From: Allobosea vaviloviae | GTDB taxonomy: Bacteria > Pseudomonadota > Alphaproteobacteria > Rhizobiales > Beijerinckiaceae | NCBI RefSeq assembly: GCF_001298265.1 | Contig: NZ_LGSZ01000078.1 | Span: forward strand, 1-64,000 | Length of the DNA stretch: 64,000 nt | Direction: 5' to 3' | Shown here: piece after piece, positions 1 to 8,912 of the stretch | How the letters are laid out: the number at the start of each line of letters is the position of its first letter | How positions within the stretch are numbered: position 1 is the first letter of the stretch | Notes under the pieces: model-generated | The model's database searches: none | Told to the model about the DNA's origin: nothing | What the model saw: only the letters and a program-made list of their open reading frames with translations | Translations under genes and position numbers: made by a program

Positions 1-118
1 GTCAACTGTTCAGGATGGGTTTGCAACGCGGGCGGGAACCGAGCCGGAACACGGTGTTCGCCACCTGGGATCCAACGGCATCCCGCCCGCACCAAACATG
101 CCACGGATCCAACACACA

Positions 119-182
119 GGGATCCATGCCTGAACCGTTCCGGCATGGATCCCGGGTCTCCCTTCGGTCGCCCGGGATGACG
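119..182. repeat. Palindromic intergenic element, family A (copy 1)
   Basis: A perfect 12-base inverted repeat, GGGATCCATGCC at 119-130 and GGCATGGATCCC at 142-153, is followed by a second short palindrome (CCCGGG at 152-157 and 171-176) and ends in GATGACG. The same architecture recurs at 4203, 7457 and 49150 in this window. It is non-coding and lies downstream of the first minus-strand gene. It resembles the abundant REP-like elements of Rhizobiales. The rest of bases 1-195 shows no convincing gene. Confidence 0.75.
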
Positions 183-195
183 GTGGAGGGTAGTC

Positions 196-1446
196 TCACC
201 CGAACCGCGCCGGCGCAAACGGCGTCGGGTCGACGAAGACCTTCTGGCCCGTGACCATCTCGGCGATCATGCGGCCGGTGACGGCCGCCAGCGTCAGGCC
301 GTGATGGGCGTGGCCGAAGGAGAACCACAGGCCCTTGTGCTTCGGTGCCGGGCCGATGATCGGCATCATGTCGGGCGTGCAGGGGCGGCGGCCGAGCCAG
401 GGCTCCGGGTCGATCCGCTCGCCCAGCGGGAATAGCGTGCGCGCGATCGGCTCGGCCCGCGCGAGCTGGACGGGGGTCGGCGCGGCATCGCGGTCGGCGA
501 ATTCGGCGCCGGTCGTCAGGCGGATGCCCTGCTGCATCGGGGCCAGGAAGTACCCGCGCTCGGTGTCGAGTACCGGATGGTTGAGGACGGCGTTGCCCTG
601 CGCCTTGTAATGCATGTGATAGCCGCGCTTGACCGCCAGCGGCAGCTTGTAGCCGAGCTTGCCTGTCAGCACGTCGGCCCAGGGGCCGAGCGCGACGACG
701 GCATCCCTGGCCTGCGCCTTCGTGCCGTCCGCGAGCGTGACGCTCCATGCGTCCCCCTGCTGGACCAGGGTCGAGGCATCGCCAAGCGCGAGCTTGCCGC
801 CGAGCTGCTCGAACAGCGCGACATAGGCCTTGGACAGGCCAAGCGGGTCGATCACCGTCACCGGATCGGTCCAGTGCAGCCCGCCGATCAGGCTGCCATG
901 GTCAAGATGCGGCTCCTCGGCCTTCAGCGCGTCGATGTCCAGCGCCTTGTAATTCAGGCCGTAATCGCGGTTCCAGCGTGCGGCCTCGGCCAGACGCTCG
1001 TCCTGCTGGGCGGCAGTGCGGAAGACCTTCATCCAGCCCTTGCGGCGCAGCAGGCCGGTGGCGCCGGCTTCCGCCGCCAGCGCGTCGTGCTCGCTCACGC
1101 AATGCTCGATCAGGGTGGCGTATTTCCGGGCGATCGCCTCGTGCTGGGAGGCCCGCGAATGCATCCAGTAGGACCAGAGGAAGGGCGCGAGCTTGGGGAT
1201 GGCGTTCCAGTGGTAATGCGCGTCGATGGTGTTGTTCATCGCGTAGCGGATGAGCGCACCGAAATCATGCGGGAAGCCGTAGGGGTAGACGCCCTCGCGC
1301 TGGATCAGCCCGGCATTGCCGTAGCTGGTCTCCTCGCCCGGGCCTCGCTTGTCCACGAGAAGCACCGAGCGGCCAGCCTTCTGCAGGTGCAGCGCCACCG
1401 AAATCCCGACGATACCCGCGCCGAGAACGATCGTATCCGTCGCCAT
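196..1446 (-). CDS. FAD-dependent D-amino acid dehydrogenase/oxidase (DadA-like)
   Basis: This is a DAO-family flavoprotein expected to oxidise a D-amino acid or secondary amine to the imino/keto acid. The dinucleotide-binding motif GAGIVG lies at about residue 10, followed by the acidic end of the second strand (LLVDKRGPGEETS). A C-terminal FAD-contacting region (GRRPCTPDMMPIIGPAP, then GHAHHGLT) is present, and the length of about 416 aa is normal. Two ATGs occur in tandem at 1449 and 1446. The second is preferred because AGGAG then lies 6 bases upstream instead of 3. It is divergent from a transporter gene that starts at 1706, which suggests import and oxidation of a related substrate, but the substrate is unknown. 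A second DadA-like gene lies at 14902. Confidence 0.85.
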   Translation of the reverse strand: MATDTIVLGAGIVGISVALHLQKAGRSVLLVDKRGPGEETSYGNAGLIQREGVYPYGFPHDFGALIRYAMNNTIDAHYHWNAIPKLAPFLWSYWMHSRASQHEAIARKYATLIEHCVSEHDALAAEAGATGLLRRKGWMKVFRTAAQQDERLAEAARWNRDYGLNYKALDIDALKAEEPHLDHGSLIGGLHWTDPVTVIDPLGLSKAYVALFEQLGGKLALGDASTLVQQGDAWSVTLADGTKAQARDAVVALGPWADVLTGKLGYKLPLAVKRGYHMHYKAQGNAVLNHPVLDTERGYFLAPMQQGIRLTTGAEFADRDAAPTPVQLARAEPIARTLFPLGERIDPEPWLGRRPCTPDMMPIIGPAPKHKGLWFSFGHAHHGLTLAAVTGRMIAEMVTGQKVFVDPTPFAPARFG

Positions 1447-1705
1447 CATCTGCTCCTGCCAGTGCCCAACACTGCAAAAATAGCCGTTTGCGCAGCGTTG
1501 TCAGCGTCGCGGCGCATGTTTGCGCCGTATCGGCTGAAGTTCCGCAAGATTTGCGCCAGTGGCCGCACAAGGCCTCGCGTCAGCAGGCAAAGAAGGCTCC
1601 CGACGCAATTTCCTGCCGACGCAGGGCGGGGCTGTGGACATGGCTGGTGACGCAAGGGGGGCGATCGGCCAGTGTCGGCCTCCTTTGGGACGAGTCGGGC
1701 CTTTC

Positions 1706-2698
1706 ATGCTCATGCGCATTGCGGCGTCATTGGCCGCTTCACTGGCCTCAGGCCTTGCCCTGCTCGGGCGCTACGGCACGCAGGGTTTCGCGCTGTCGAT
1801 CTTTCTCGGGCTGGCACTGCCGCAGTTCTCGGCGGCGGCTCGGCCCTTGCTGCCGGTGACGATCTTCTGCTTCACCACCATCGTCTTCATGCGGGCCGAT
1901 ATCGGCATCATCACCGGCCTGCTGCGCGCTCCGGGCAAGCTGATCCTGACCTGTCTGTGGCTGGTGGCAGCGCCCGTCGTGGTGGTCGGCGGCGCCTTCC
2001 TGATCGTCGGGCGAGACGCCATCGATCCCGGCCTGCTGCTCGGCCTCGCCATCCTGGCCGCGGCGCCGCCGATCATGTCCTCGCCGGCGGTCGCGATCAT
2101 CTACGGCTTCGAGCCGTCGCTGATCATCGCCGCCGTCATCATCACCACGATCGCCAGTCCGGTGGTCGCGCCGATGCTGGTCGAACTCCTGGCCGGTTCG
2201 GCCGTGCCGCTTGACCGCTGGGCGCTGACCCTGAGGCTGCTGTTGTTCGTGGGCGGCGGCATGACGGCGGCAGCGGTCATCCGCTGGTGGCTCGGGGTGG
2301 CTCGGATCAGGGCCATGAAAGCCAATCTCGATGGCTTCGGCGTGCTGATGTATTTCACCTTCGCCATCGCGGCGATGGACGGCGTGACGCAGGCCGCCAT
2401 CGCTGCCCCTCACCGGGTCGCAGGCTTCCTCACTTGCGCCTTCGCCGTCTCGATCATCGGGCTGGTCGTCAGTTATCTCGTCCTGCGCTTCCTGCGCCGA
2501 TCAGAGCGCTTTATGGTCGGTTACGGCGCAGGGCAGCGCAATATGGGCATGATCGTCGCTGCGTTGGGGGCGGGTGTGCCGCCCTCGACCTTTCTGTTCT
2601 TCGCGCTGGCGCAATTCCCGATCTACCTGATGCCATGGCTGCTGCGCGGGCTGGCCGGGCGCATCCACCGCGAGGAGGCGGCTGCTGACGGCGCCTGA
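1706..2698 (+). CDS. Bile acid:sodium symporter (BASS)-like membrane transporter
   Basis: This is a hydrophobic protein of about 330 aa with roughly nine or ten predicted membrane helices. The distal motif GYGAGQRNMG resembles the conserved unwound-helix segment of the SBF/BASS fold (G-x-G-x-x-N/R-N). The reading frame stays open upstream to 1559, but the upstream codons do not look membrane-like and the hydrophobic region begins right after the ATG at 1706 (another follows at 1712). The substrate is unknown. Divergent placement from the DadA-like gene suggests an amino- or organic-acid substrate. The 1450-1705 gap presumably holds both promoters. Confidence 0.7.
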   Translation: MLMRIAASLAASLASGLALLGRYGTQGFALSIFLGLALPQFSAAARPLLPVTIFCFTTIVFMRADIGIITGLLRAPGKLILTCLWLVAAPVVVVGGAFLIVGRDAIDPGLLLGLAILAAAPPIMSSPAVAIIYGFEPSLIIAAVIITTIASPVVAPMLVELLAGSAVPLDRWALTLRLLLFVGGGMTAAAVIRWWLGVARIRAMKANLDGFGVLMYFTFAIAAMDGVTQAAIAAPHRVAGFLTCAFAVSIIGLVVSYLVLRFLRRSERFMVGYGAGQRNMGMIVAALGAGVPPSTFLFFALAQFPIYLMPWLLRGLAGRIHREEAAADGA

Positions 2699-2745
2699 CG
2701 GCGAGGCCTGCGAGATTGGCTTCGTCGTCATCGGAGCCTTCAGTC

Positions 2746-3423
2746 ATGATCACCTTGTATTCCGGGCCGCTGAGCCTGTTCGCCCGCAAGGTCGAGATCG
2801 CGCTGCGGGAGAAGGGCCTGGCCTTCGAGCGCATCATGGTGCCGTTCAACCAGACGACCGGCTACGATCCGAAGCACCCGGAGGTGCTGGCGTTCAATCC
2901 CAAGGGGCAGGTCCCCGTGCTGAGTGATGACGGACTCGTGCTCTACGACTCCACGGTGATCATCGAATATCTCGACGAGGCCTATCCGCAGAACCCTCTC
3001 TACCCGGCGACGCCGGCCGATCGCGCTCGCTGCCGGCAGGACGAGCTCTTCGCCGATGAGATCCTGCTGCAGGCGCTGAAGCCGCTGATGCACCGAACCG
3101 GTCCGCGCGGCGTCGATCCGTCCAGGCGCGCGGCCGAAGATGCCGACGCGCTGATCGCCGAAGACGTGCTGGCCGGCCATCACGCCCGGCTGGAGGAGAA
3201 GCTGGGTGGCCGCGAGTTCTTCGGGCCGATGCTGTGCGCTGCTGATATCGCGCTGTTCATGGGACTCCTGTTCGGGCGGCGGCTCGGCGGGCCTTCGCTG
3301 GCGCCGTATCGCGATCTCTCAGGCTGGTTCCTGCGCCTGCTGGAGCGGCCTGCCTTCGCGATCGTGGCGGCGGAGATCGCCGAGGCGGACCGACGGCTCT
3401 CGGTTCCGTTGGCGATGCGCTGA
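2746..3423 (+). CDS. Glutathione S-transferase family protein
   Basis: The N-terminal thioredoxin-like domain starts MITLYSGPLSLFARKVEIAL. It carries the cis-proline GSH-site segment (KGQVPVLSDDG) and an ES/DS-type motif (YDSTVIIEYLDEAYP). An all-helical C-terminal domain follows, for about 225 aa in total. The ATG at 2746 is chosen over an upstream in-frame TTG (2716) because the fold begins at this Met. A cytosolic glutathione-dependent conjugation, dehalogenation or isomerisation role is expected, but the substrate cannot be read from the sequence. Confidence 0.85.
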   Translation: MITLYSGPLSLFARKVEIALREKGLAFERIMVPFNQTTGYDPKHPEVLAFNPKGQVPVLSDDGLVLYDSTVIIEYLDEAYPQNPLYPATPADRARCRQDELFADEILLQALKPLMHRTGPRGVDPSRRAAEDADALIAEDVLAGHHARLEEKLGGREFFGPMLCAADIALFMGLLFGRRLGGPSLAPYRDLSGWFLRLLERPAFAIVAAEIAEADRRLSVPLAMR

Positions 3424-3504
3424 GATCGTGTGGGACTTGCATCGTATGGGGCTTGCCGGAAAACCGCATTTCCCTTTGCCGGCCGATGCATTAAACCGCC
3501 CGGC

Positions 3505-4188
3505 ATGAGCGCCCCCATCCGCATCGCCCCCTCGATCCTCTCGGCCGACTTTTCGAAGCTCGGCGAGGAGGTGCGCGCGATCGACGAGGCCGGTGCCGAT
3601 TGGATCCATTGCGACGTGATGGACGGGCATTTCGTGCCCAACATCACCTTCGGCCCCGACGTGCTGAAGGCGATCCGGCCGCACACCAAGAAGCTCTTCG
3701 ACGTGCATCTGATGATCGCGCCGGTCGACCCCTATATCGAAGCCTTCGCCAAGGCCGGCGCGGACCTGATCTCCTTCCATGTCGAGGCCGGCGCGCATCC
3801 GCATCGGACGCTGCAGGCGATCAAGGCGCAGGGCAAGAAGGCCGGCATCGTGCTCAACCCCGGCACGCCGGCCTGCATGGTCGAGCCGCTGCTCGACGAT
3901 CTCGATCTGATCCTGCTGATGACGGTCAATCCAGGCTTCGGCGGGCAGAGCTTCATCCATTCGGTGGTCGAGAAGGTCGGGCAGGTGAGGGCGCTGATCG
4001 GCTCCCGGCCGATTTCGCTCGAGATCGATGGCGGCGTGACGCCAGAGACGGCGCCGCTGGTGGTCAAGGCGGGAGCCGATACGCTCGTCGCCGGCTCGGC
4101 CGTGTTCAAGGGCGGGCCGTCGGCCTATGCCGGCAATATCGCTGCGATCCGCAAGGCGGCCGAAGCCGCGCGCGGGGAGTGGGTTTGA
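3505..4188 (+). CDS. rpe: Ribulose-phosphate 3-epimerase
   Basis: Interconverts ribulose 5-phosphate and xylulose 5-phosphate in the pentose phosphate and Calvin pathways. The TIM-barrel signatures are all present: [14 protein letters not shown] at the start, [16 protein letters not shown] with metal-binding His/Asp, [19 protein letters not shown], and the phosphate-binding end VAGSAVFKG. The length of 227 aa is standard. The ATG at 3505 immediately precedes the conserved N-terminus, and codons upstream of it in the open frame are not family-like. It stands about 150 bases before purB, with a palindromic repeat between. Confidence 0.96.
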   Translation: MSAPIRIAPSILSADFSKLGEEVRAIDEAGADWIHCDVMDGHFVPNITFGPDVLKAIRPHTKKLFDVHLMIAPVDPYIEAFAKAGADLISFHVEAGAHPHRTLQAIKAQGKKAGIVLNPGTPACMVEPLLDDLDLILLMTVNPGFGGQSFIHSVVEKVGQVRALIGSRPISLEIDGGVTPETAPLVVKAGADTLVAGSAVFKGGPSAYAGNIAAIRKAAEAARGEWV

Positions 4189-4202
4189 GATTTAAACTGC
4201 GG

Positions 4203-4316
4203 CGTCATTCCGGGCGCAGCGAAGCGGAGACCCGGAATCCATGCCTGAGCGTCGGTTATCGAGGCTCAGGCATGGATCCCGGATCGGCGCCGCTACGCGG
4301 CTTGTCCAGGATGACG
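4203..4316. repeat. Palindromic intergenic element, family A (copy 2)
   Basis: About 114 bases between rpe and purB. It begins CGTCATTCCGGGCGCAGCG, contains the inverted pair ATCCATGCCTGAGC and GCTCAGGCATGGAT around a central loop, and ends TTGTCCAGGATGACG, so the outer ends are also roughly inverted (CGTCATTCC versus GGATGACG). It belongs to the same family as copies at 119, 7457 and 49150. Confidence 0.8.
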
Positions 4317-4341
4317 GCGCGCATCGTGTGAAAGACGTCAA

Positions 4342-5649
4342 ATGATCCCGCGCTATTCCCGCCCCGAGATGGTCGCCATCTGGGAGCCGCAGACCCGGTT
4401 CAAGATCTGGTTCGAGATCGAGGCGCATGCCACCGACAAGCTGGCCGAGCTCGGCGTGGTGCCGAAGGAGGCCGCCGCAACGATCTGGGCCAAGGCGAAG
4501 GACGCGACCTTCGACGTCGCCCGCATCGACGAGATCGAGCGCGTCACCAAGCATGACGTCATCGCCTTCCTGACGCATCTGGCCGAGATCGTCGGGCCGG
4601 AGGCGCGCTTCGTCCACCAAGGCATGACCTCGTCTGATATCCTCGACACGACGCTGTCGGTGCAGCTCGCGCGCGCTACGGATATCCTCATTGCCGATGT
4701 CGATGCGCTGCTCGCCGCCATTAAACGCCGCGCCTTCGAGCACAAATTCACCCCGACGATCGGCCGCTCGCACGGAATCCATGCCGAGCCGGTGACCTTC
4801 GGGCTCAAGCTCGCCCAGGCCTATGCCGAGTTCGACCGCTGCCGCGCCCGGCTCGTGGCGGCCCGCGCCGAGATCGCGACCTGCGCGATTTCGGGGGCTG
4901 TGGGCACCTTCGCCAATATCGATCCGAGCGTGGAGGCCTATGTCGCGGAGAAAATGGGCCTTTCCGTCGAGCCGGTCTCGACGCAGGTCATCCCGCGCGA
5001 CCGGCATGCGATGTATTTCGCGACGCTGGGCGTCGTCGCGTCATCCGTCGAGCGGCTGGCGACCGAGATCCGGCATCTGCAGCGTACCGAGGTCTATGAG
5101 GCGGAAGAGTTCTTCTCGGCCGGCCAGAAGGGCTCGTCGGCGATGCCGCACAAGCGCAATCCCGTGCTGACCGAGAACCTGACGGGCCTCGCCCGTCTCG
5201 TGCGCGGCATGGTCGTGCCGGCTCTGGAGAACGTCGCGCTCTGGCATGAGCGCGACATCTCGCACTCTTCGGTCGAGCGCATGATCGGCCCCGACGCCAC
5301 GGTGACGCTCGATTTCGCCCTGGCTCGGCTGACCGGGGTCATCGACAAGCTGCTGATCTATCCGCAGAACATGCGCCGGAATCTCGACAAGCTCGGCGGC
5401 TTGCACAATTCGCAGCGCGTGCTGCTGGCGCTGACGCAGGCGGGAGCGAGCCGCGAGGAGAGCTATTCTCTGGTCCAGCGCAACGCGATGCGGACCTGGG
5501 AGCATGGCGAGGACTTCCTCACCAACCTCAAGAAGGACGCCGAGGTCACGGCCCGCCTGTCAGCCGCCGAGCTCGAGGCGATGTTCGACGAGGGCTACCA
5601 TTTCAAGCATGTCGACACGATCTTCGCCCGGGTGTTCGGGGAGGGGTGA
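4342..5649 (+). CDS. purB: Adenylosuccinate lyase
   Basis: Catalyses two beta-eliminations in purine synthesis (SAICAR to AICAR, and adenylosuccinate to AMP). At 435 aa it has the superfamily signature GSSAMPHKRNPV in the flexible catalytic loop, the TSSDI motif near residue 95, and GRSHGIHAEPVTFG with the conserved His. The start MIPRYSRPEM is typical of the family. The next gene begins 7 bases after its stop, so they could be co-transcribed, although that gene has a different base composition. Confidence 0.96.
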   Translation: MIPRYSRPEMVAIWEPQTRFKIWFEIEAHATDKLAELGVVPKEAAATIWAKAKDATFDVARIDEIERVTKHDVIAFLTHLAEIVGPEARFVHQGMTSSDILDTTLSVQLARATDILIADVDALLAAIKRRAFEHKFTPTIGRSHGIHAEPVTFGLKLAQAYAEFDRCRARLVAARAEIATCAISGAVGTFANIDPSVEAYVAEKMGLSVEPVSTQVIPRDRHAMYFATLGVVASSVERLATEIRHLQRTEVYEAEEFFSAGQKGSSAMPHKRNPVLTENLTGLARLVRGMVVPALENVALWHERDISHSSVERMIGPDATVTLDFALARLTGVIDKLLIYPQNMRRNLDKLGGLHNSQRVLLALTQAGASREESYSLVQRNAMRTWEHGEDFLTNLKKDAEVTARLSAAELEAMFDEGYHFKHVDTIFARVFGEG

Positions 5650-5655
5650 GCGCCA

Positions 5656-6135
5656 GTGGCAATTGACCCAACTGCGCAAAGCGCGGACCAGCTTGAGACA
5701 TTGATCTTGCGCTATCAGGAGCGAGGTCTAACGGCATCTGCGGAATATGCGGCGTATGTCGAGGCCCATGCTCTCAAATCGACTCCGAAGCTAAAGTTGG
5801 ACGTTACGATTTCGGCCATCCGCGCTGCAGCGCGAATGAAGCGCTTCATTGGCTATGGCGATCTGGCGGCTGCTAATGGTGTGGCTTGGTCAGTGGCACG
5901 CCGCCCAATGCCAAAGCATCTCGATAGTATTCTGTGGAAGTGCCACCATTTCGGATGGCCGCTGATCACAGCAATCGTTGTTAACAAACAGCATTTGCAA
6001 ACCGGTGCCATGGAGCCGGAATCGCTAGCGGGCTTTTGTGAAGGAGTTCGCCGGCTGAGAGTGCCGATTACGGATCCGGCAACATTCTTGACCGCCGAAC
6101 AAGCACGAACCTTTGAATGGGCATCGGCAACTTGA
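5656..6135 (+). CDS. Unknown protein with weak similarity to an alkyltransferase-like (MGMT-type) winged-helix domain
   Basis: This is a 159-aa protein starting with GTG. The purine-rich GGGAGGGG at the end of purB can act as its ribosome site. Its codon use is visibly AT-richer than that of its neighbours (many TTG, AAA, AAT and CAA codons), which suggests transfer. In the middle, RFIGYGDLAAANG resembles the YGELA helix of O6-alkylguanine transferase/ATL proteins, and the later segment ITAIVVNK resembles a strand seen in MGMT-like proteins of mobile elements. The Cys-His-Arg active site of MGMT is absent, so an alkyltransferase activity is not claimed. The link is a motif-level guess, and the function is unknown. 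Confidence 0.55.
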   Translation: MAIDPTAQSADQLETLILRYQERGLTASAEYAAYVEAHALKSTPKLKLDVTISAIRAAARMKRFIGYGDLAAANGVAWSVARRPMPKHLDSILWKCHHFGWPLITAIVVNKQHLQTGAMEPESLAGFCEGVRRLRVPITDPATFLTAEQARTFEWASAT

Positions 6136-6166
6136 ACCAACTGGTCAACCAGTTTAAATTCATATC

Positions 6167-6445
6167 ATGATCACCGTCGGCGCTTTCGAAGCCAAGACCA
6201 AGTTTTCCGAGCTGCTCGACCGCGTCGCAGGCGGGGAGGAGGTCATCGTGACACGCCATGGCAAGACGGTGGCCCGCATCGTGCCCGAGGGCCTGCCCGA
6301 TGCGGAGGCCGAGCGGAAGGCGCGCGAGGCGAAAGCGGCGGAGATCCTCGCCGACATCAAGCGGGTCCGCGAGATGCTCCGCGCGCAAGGCGTGCATTTC
6401 ACGGTCGACGACATCATCTCTGCTCGCGACGAGGGGCGTCGATAG
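6167..6445 (+). CDS. Type II antitoxin, Phd/YefM family (VapB-like)
   Basis: A 92-aa protein. Its N-terminus (MITVGAFEAKTKFSELLDRV, then GEEVIVTRHGKTVARIVP) is the classic Phd/YefM DNA-binding fold, followed by a charged helical tail that would wrap the toxin. Its TAG stop shares one base with the GTG start of the PIN-domain gene that follows, so the two are translationally coupled. It should neutralise that toxin and repress their shared promoter. Confidence 0.9.
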   Translation: MITVGAFEAKTKFSELLDRVAGGEEVIVTRHGKTVARIVPEGLPDAEAERKAREAKAAEILADIKRVREMLRAQGVHFTVDDIISARDEGRR

Positions 6446-6849
6446 TGGCGGTCTTGGATGCGTCGATCGTCGTCGCCGCCTTTTCGCCGGACGAGGAAGA
6501 TGCGCGGGCGATCGACGTCCTTGCGCCGCTGCTGGGCGGTGGAAGCCATGCGCCGGATCTCTGGGCCATCGAGATCGCCAATGTCTTGATGATGAAGACC
6601 CGACGCAATCTGCTCAACGCGGCTCAGGCGGACGCGGTGTGGTGCTCGATCCGCGGAATACCGCTCGAGCTTCATCGCGCGTCGATCGACGAGGTGGAGG
6701 AATCGGTCCGGCCTTTGGCGCGGCGCCATGGCCTCTCGGGCTACGATGCCTGCTATCTCAATCTCGCGCGAAAACTGGGCTCCCCGCTGGGGACGCTCGA
6801 CCAAAAGCTTCGGATCGCCGCTCGCGCCGAAGGCCTCACGGTTCTCTGA
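6445..6849 (+). CDS. PIN-domain ribonuclease toxin (VapC-like)
   Basis: A 134-aa PIN domain. The acidic Mg2+ ligands are visible: D5 in VLDASIVVAAF, the Glu of WAIEIANVL, and the Asp residues of GYDACYLNLA and GTLDQKL near the end. Such toxins cleave tRNA or rRNA when the antitoxin is lost. It starts with GTG, overlapping the antitoxin stop by one base. The pair lies between purB and an unrelated hydrolase gene. Confidence 0.9.
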   Translation: MAVLDASIVVAAFSPDEEDARAIDVLAPLLGGGSHAPDLWAIEIANVLMMKTRRNLLNAAQADAVWCSIRGIPLELHRASIDEVEESVRPLARRHGLSGYDACYLNLARKLGSPLGTLDQKLRIAARAEGLTVL

Positions 6850-6854
6850 TCCCC

Positions 6855-7436
6855 ATGAAAACCTCAGACACCGACATCCTGATCATTCCCGGCTGGTCCG
6901 GCTCCGGGCCTGACCATTGGCAGAGCCGCTGGGCGGCCAAGCTCTCGACGGCGCGCGTCGTCGAGCAGGAGGACTGGTACAAGCCCTCGCGCCATCTCTG
7001 GGCGGATCGCATCGTCCAGGCGGTGCGGGCGGCGACGCGGCCGGTCGTGCTGGTCGCGCATTCGGCCGGGGTCAGTGCGGTTGCGCATGCGGCCGAGCAC
7101 CTGCATCCCGGCGAGGTCGCTGGGGCCTTCCTGGTCGCGCCGGCCTCAGAGAGGGCCAAGGCCGCGATCCCGGGCATGGGAGCGGATTTCATCCCCCATC
7201 GGCGCGAGGTTCTGCCGTTCCGCAGCGTTCTGATCGCCAGCACGGACGATCCCTACTGCACGCCCGACGAAGCGCGCGCGCTCGCCGAAGCCTGGGGCTC
7301 GGAGTTCGTCGATGCCGGCGAGAGCGGGCATCTCAACGCTGAGTCCGGCCATGGGCCCTGGCCCGACGGCCTGCTGCGATTCGCCGGCTTTCTCAGGAGC
7401 TTGACGGCGGTTCCGCAGAAACCGATTCAGGGTTGA
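6855..7436 (+). CDS. RBBP9/YdeN-type alpha/beta hydrolase
   Basis: A 193-aa small serine hydrolase. The glycine-rich start (ILIIPGWSGSGPDHWQSRW) is typical of the YdeN/RBBP9 family. The nucleophile elbow AHSAG, an Asp in STDDPYC and a His in ESGHLNAESG complete a plausible catalytic triad. The ATG at 6855 follows the toxin stop by 5 bases. The physiological substrate of this family is poorly known. Confidence 0.88.
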   Translation: MKTSDTDILIIPGWSGSGPDHWQSRWAAKLSTARVVEQEDWYKPSRHLWADRIVQAVRAATRPVVLVAHSAGVSAVAHAAEHLHPGEVAGAFLVAPASERAKAAIPGMGADFIPHRREVLPFRSVLIASTDDPYCTPDEARALAEAWGSEFVDAGESGHLNAESGHGPWPDGLLRFAGFLRSLTAVPQKPIQG

Positions 7437-7456
7437 GCCCCGGTTCGACCCGCGGG

Positions 7457-7557
7457 GTCATCCCGGACAAGCGGCGACGCCGCGCCGATCCGGGATCCAT
7501 GCCTGAACCGTTCCGGCATGGATCCCGGGTCTTCGCTGCGCTGCGCCCGGGATGACG
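7457..7557. repeat. Palindromic intergenic element, family A (copy 3)
   Basis: Begins GTCATCCCGGACAAGCGG, carries the inverted pair GGGATCCATGCC / GGCATGGATCCC, and ends CGCCCGGGATGACG. It is nearly identical in its inner part to copy 1 at 119 (both contain TGAACCGTTCC as the loop). It lies between the convergent hydrolase and liv operon ends. Confidence 0.8.
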
Positions 7558-7596
7558 ACGCGTTTCAGGTAGAGATAGCCCTAGAGGGCTCCCCCC

Positions 7597-7630
7597 AAAA
7601 CAAAACCGCCCCGGCTTTCACCGGGGCGGT
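7597..7630 (-). terminator. Rho-independent terminator of the liv operon
   Basis: A perfect 10-base stem, ACCGCCCCGG at 7605-7614 and CCGGGGCGGT at 7621-7630, with a 6-base loop. Read on the minus strand, the stem is followed by TTTGTTTTG, as expected for an intrinsic terminator. It lies about 35 bases past the stop codon of the substrate-binding protein gene. Confidence 0.85.
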
Positions 7631-7665
7631 CTCATTTCATGCGCTGACGCGATCAGTGATCGAGA

Positions 7666-8781
7666 TCAATTCTCGATATAGGTGATCTTGCCGTCGGCGC
7701 CCTTCTTCCAGGTGTACATCGTGTAGTCGGGACGGGTGATGTCGCCCTTCTTGTCGAAGGCGATGTCGCCGATCACGGTCTTGACGGCTGCGCCGCCCTT
7801 GAGTGCGTCAGCGATCTTCTTGGGGTCGACCGAATTGGCGCGCTTGGCGCCTTCGGCCATGATCTGCACGGCTGCGTAGCTGTACAGGGTGTAGGCCTCG
7901 GGCTTGAAGTTCTTGGCTTCGAACTTCTTGACGATGGCAGCGGCTTCCGGACGCTTCTGCGGGTCCGGCGGGAAGGTCATCAGCGTGCCTTCGACGCCGG
8001 GGCCGCCGATCGTGGCGAACTCGTCGGTGGTGATGCCGTCGCCGGAGATCAGCACGGACTTGACGCCCTGGTCGCGCATCTGGCGCACGATCAGGCCGCC
8101 TTCCGTGTGCAGGCCGCCCCAGTAGACGAAGTCCGCGCCGACCGACTTGATCTTCGAGATCAGCGCCGAGAAGTCCTTCTCGCCGGCGTTGACGCCTTCA
8201 TAGAGCACGTCCTTGATGCCGGCCTTGGTCAGGCCCTTGCGGGTCTCGTCGGCGAGGCCCTGGCCGTAGGTCGTCTTGTCGTGGATGACCGCGATCTTCT
8301 TGTCCTTGAAGTTCTTGGCGATGTAGGCCGCCGCGACTTCGCCCTGCTGGTCGTCACGACCGCAGGTCCGGAAGGTGTTCCAGAGGCCGCGCTCGGTGAT
8401 CTTCGGGTTAGTGGCCGAAGGCGAGATCATCAGGATGCCGTTCTCGGCATAGACTTCCGAGGCCGGCATGGTGACGCCGGAGTTGAAGTGGCCGACCACC
8501 CATTTGACGCCGTCGCCGACGAACTTGTTGGCAACCGAGACGCCCTGCTTGGGATCGGAGACATCGTCGCCGACGGAGACGACGATCTTCTGGCCGAGCA
8601 CGCCGCCGGCGGCGTTGATGTCCTCGACGGCCTGTTCCGTTCCGTTCTTCAGCTGGGCGCCGAAGGCGGCGTTGGGGCCGGTGATCGGGCCGCCGACGCC
8701 GAGCTTGATCTGTGCGTTGGCCACGCCCGAGAAGGCGAGGACCGCGCCGAGCGCGATGCCGCTCAACAGCAGTTTCTTCAT
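7666..8781 (-). CDS. livK: Branched-chain amino acid ABC transporter, periplasmic substrate-binding protein
   Basis: The solute receptor of a LivKHMGF-type importer. The 371-aa precursor has a Sec signal peptide (MKKLLLSGIALGAVLAFSG, cleavage after the ANA motif, mature IKLGVGGPITGPNAAFG). It carries the Leu/Ile/Val-binding fold hallmark ISPSATNPKITERG. The ATG at 8781 is chosen over an upstream in-frame Met (8898) because it begins the signal peptide. It is the last gene of the operon, with a terminator behind it. The exact substrate may be branched-chain amino acids or amides. Confidence 0.92.
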   Translation of the reverse strand: MKKLLLSGIALGAVLAFSGVANAQIKLGVGGPITGPNAAFGAQLKNGTEQAVEDINAAGGVLGQKIVVSVGDDVSDPKQGVSVANKFVGDGVKWVVGHFNSGVTMPASEVYAENGILMISPSATNPKITERGLWNTFRTCGRDDQQGEVAAAYIAKNFKDKKIAVIHDKTTYGQGLADETRKGLTKAGIKDVLYEGVNAGEKDFSALISKIKSVGADFVYWGGLHTEGGLIVRQMRDQGVKSVLISGDGITTDEFATIGGPGVEGTLMTFPPDPQKRPEAAAIVKKFEAKNFKPEAYTLYSYAAVQIMAEGAKRANSVDPKKIADALKGGAAVKTVIGDIAFDKKGDITRPDYTMYTWKKGADGKITYIEN

Positions 8782-8912
8782 GAGATGAGACTCCCCTGCA
8801 TTGTCACTATGAACGGGCTGGATGGTCCGCCCGTCTCGGCGCGTGGTGCCACCGTGAAACGCAGTCTTGCGCGTTTTCAGGCGTCTGTCACGCGTCAAGA
8901 GCGTTGCCGTTT

